From NCBI RefSeq assembly GCF_006538705.1, contig NZ_BJLP01000009.1:1-64000 (forward strand): DNA of 64,000 nucleotides. Direction: 5' to 3'. The position numbers were made by a program, and so were the translations under genes. How positions within the stretch are numbered: position 1 is the first letter of the stretch; every line of letters starts with the position of its first letter. The stretch is from Cellulomonas uda. GTDB taxonomy: Bacteria > Actinomycetota > Actinomycetes > Actinomycetales > Cellulomonadaceae. The notes below the pieces were generated by a model. That model was given only the letters and a program-made list of their open reading frames with translations, was not told the DNA's origin and searched no databases. Below, piece by piece: positions 63,080 through 64,000 of this stretch.

Positions 63080-64000
63080 ATGGTCGAGCTCGGTTCCACG
63101 AGCCTGACGATCGTCGGGGTCATCGCGGGGCTCGCAGTCGCCTCGCTCGTCGTCGCGGCGGTGCTGCGGCGGCAGGTCCTGGCGGCCGGCGAGGGCACGG
63201 CGTCGATGCAGCAGATCGCCAAGGCGGTGCAGGAGGGTGCGTCCGCGTACCTCAACCGGCAGTTCCGCACGCTGGCGCTGTTCGCGGTCGTCGTGTGCGC
63301 GTTGCTGTTCCTGCTTCCGGGCGACGGGGGCGTCAAGCTCGGCCGGTCGCTGTTCTTCCTGGTGGGCGCCGCGTTCTCGGCGTCCATCGGCTTCCTGGGC
63401 ATGTGGCTGGCCACGCGCGCGAACCTGCGCGTCGCGGCGGCCGCGTCGCTGCCCGGAGGCCGGGCCGAGGGTGCGCGCATCGCGTTCCGCACGGGCGGCG
63501 TCGTCGGCATGTCCGTGGTGGGCCTCGGCCTGCTCGGCGCCGCGACCGTCGTGCTGATCTACAAGGGTGACGCGCCCGCCGTGCTCGAGGGCTTCGGGTT
63601 CGGGGCCGCGCTGCTCGCGATGTTCATGCGCGTCGGCGGCGGCATCTTCACCAAGGCCGCGGACGTCGGCGCGGACCTCGTCGGGAAGGTCGAGCAGGGC
63701 ATCCCCGAGGACGACCCGCGCAACGCCGCGACCATCGCGGACAACGTGGGCGACAACGTCGGCGACTGCGCCGGCATGGCGGCCGACCTGTTCGAGTCGT
63801 ACGCCGTGACGCTCGTCGCCGCGCTCATCCTCGGCCGCGCCGCGTTCGGCGAGCAGGGCCTGGTCTTCCCGCTCATCGTCACCGCGGTCGGGGCGCTCGT
63901 CGCGGCGCTGGGCGTCGCCATCACGCGCGTGCGCGGCGCCGAGAGCGGGCTCACCGCCATCAACCGCGGGTTCTACGTGTCCGCCGTCGTGGGCGTGCTG
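63080..64000 (+). CDS. hppA: Membrane-bound proton-translocating pyrophosphatase (5' part)
   Basis: First 307 residues, running off the window. Helix 1 is LTIVGVIAGLAVASLVVAAVL. The catalytic PPi/Mg site is DVGADLVGKVEQGIPEDDPRNAATIADNVGDNVGDCAGMAADLFESY, diagnostic of H+-PPases. It hydrolyses pyrophosphate to pump H+ (or Na+) across the membrane. The residue pair that separates K+-dependent from K+-independent enzymes lies outside the window. ATG 63080 follows GGAGG. Confidence 0.97.
   Translation, partial: MVELGSTSLTIVGVIAGLAVASLVVAAVLRRQVLAAGEGTASMQQIAKAVQEGASAYLNRQFRTLALFAVVVCALLFLLPGDGGVKLGRSLFFLVGAAFSASIGFLGMWLATRANLRVAAAASLPGGRAEGARIAFRTGGVVGMSVVGLGLLGAATVVLIYKGDAPAVLEGFGFGAALLAMFMRVGGGIFTKAADVGADLVGKVEQGIPEDDPRNAATIADNVGDNVGDCAGMAADLFESYAVTLVAALILGRAAFGEQGLVFPLIVTAVGALVAALGVAITRVRGAESGLTAINRGFYVSAVVGVL

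Overview
The window is 64 kb of very high G+C DNA (most third codon positions are G or C) from a cellulolytic actinobacterium, most likely Cellulomonas or a close relative. Support for this: a GH48 cellobiohydrolase with tandem fibronectin III domains, a secreted GH5_8 mannanase with a CBM2, a mycothiol synthase (mycothiol is made only by actinobacteria), MutT1-type Nudix/phosphatase, Ssd/Tad pilus genes in the order seen in mycobacteria and streptomycetes, and many apparently leaderless genes. No rRNA, tRNA, CRISPR, IS element or prophage was seen.

Layout. 1-2809: 3' truncated GH48 cellulase (minus). 3080-8304: Nudix hydrolase, PQQ-propeller protein, HesB-like protein, M15 peptidase lipoprotein, and an FMN reductase/luciferase-like monooxygenase pair. 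8593-14896: a six-gene plus-strand operon in which every junction overlaps by 1-4 bp: response regulator fused to PIG-L deacetylase, ATP-grasp ligase, PHP phosphoesterase, processive GT2 synthase, 59-aa membrane protein, PAS histidine kinase. It converges on 18733-14916: GGDEF-EAL protein, TasA/camelysin-like protein, SipW-type signal peptidase and a second SipW-tagged small protein. Together these look like one biofilm-matrix locus (regulated and deacetylated polysaccharide plus protein fibre plus c-di-GMP); this is the best candidate for an undescribed system. 18898-25722: msrB, NERD protein, two MarR regulators, a DHA2 exporter, a sugar transporter and a conserved hypothetical. 25769-31963: phosphate/polyphosphate block (pit, DUF47, mutT1-like, ppk1, mshD). 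32120-42045: flavin monooxygenase, mannanase, acs, a membrane protein, formate/nitrite channel, old yellow enzyme, malic enzyme. 42271-51878: degenerate Fic protein, HAD hydrolase, Ssd, TadA/B/C, Flp-like pilin, TadE, TadE-like protein, DUF1998 helicase; this parallels the Rv3649-Rv3667 region of M. tuberculosis. 51949-57820: acetyltransferase, pxpABC (5-oxoprolinase), nrdDG (anaerobic ribonucleotide reductase). 57807-62802: three ECF sigma/membrane-partner pairs. 63080-end: 5' part of a proton-pumping pyrophosphatase.

Regulation visible in the DNA: a near-match to the CelR box plus a LacI-type AATCGATT palindrome upstream of the cellulase, with the same AATCGATT core upstream of the mannanase; DosR/DevR-type GGGAC-N4-GTCCC palindromes upstream of acs and nrdD and a degenerate one between the formate channel and old yellow enzyme, suggesting a hypoxia regulon; paired NrdR-like boxes 32 bp apart upstream of nrdD; and a recurring -10-like hexamer 6-7 nt before start codons that lack a ribosome-binding site.
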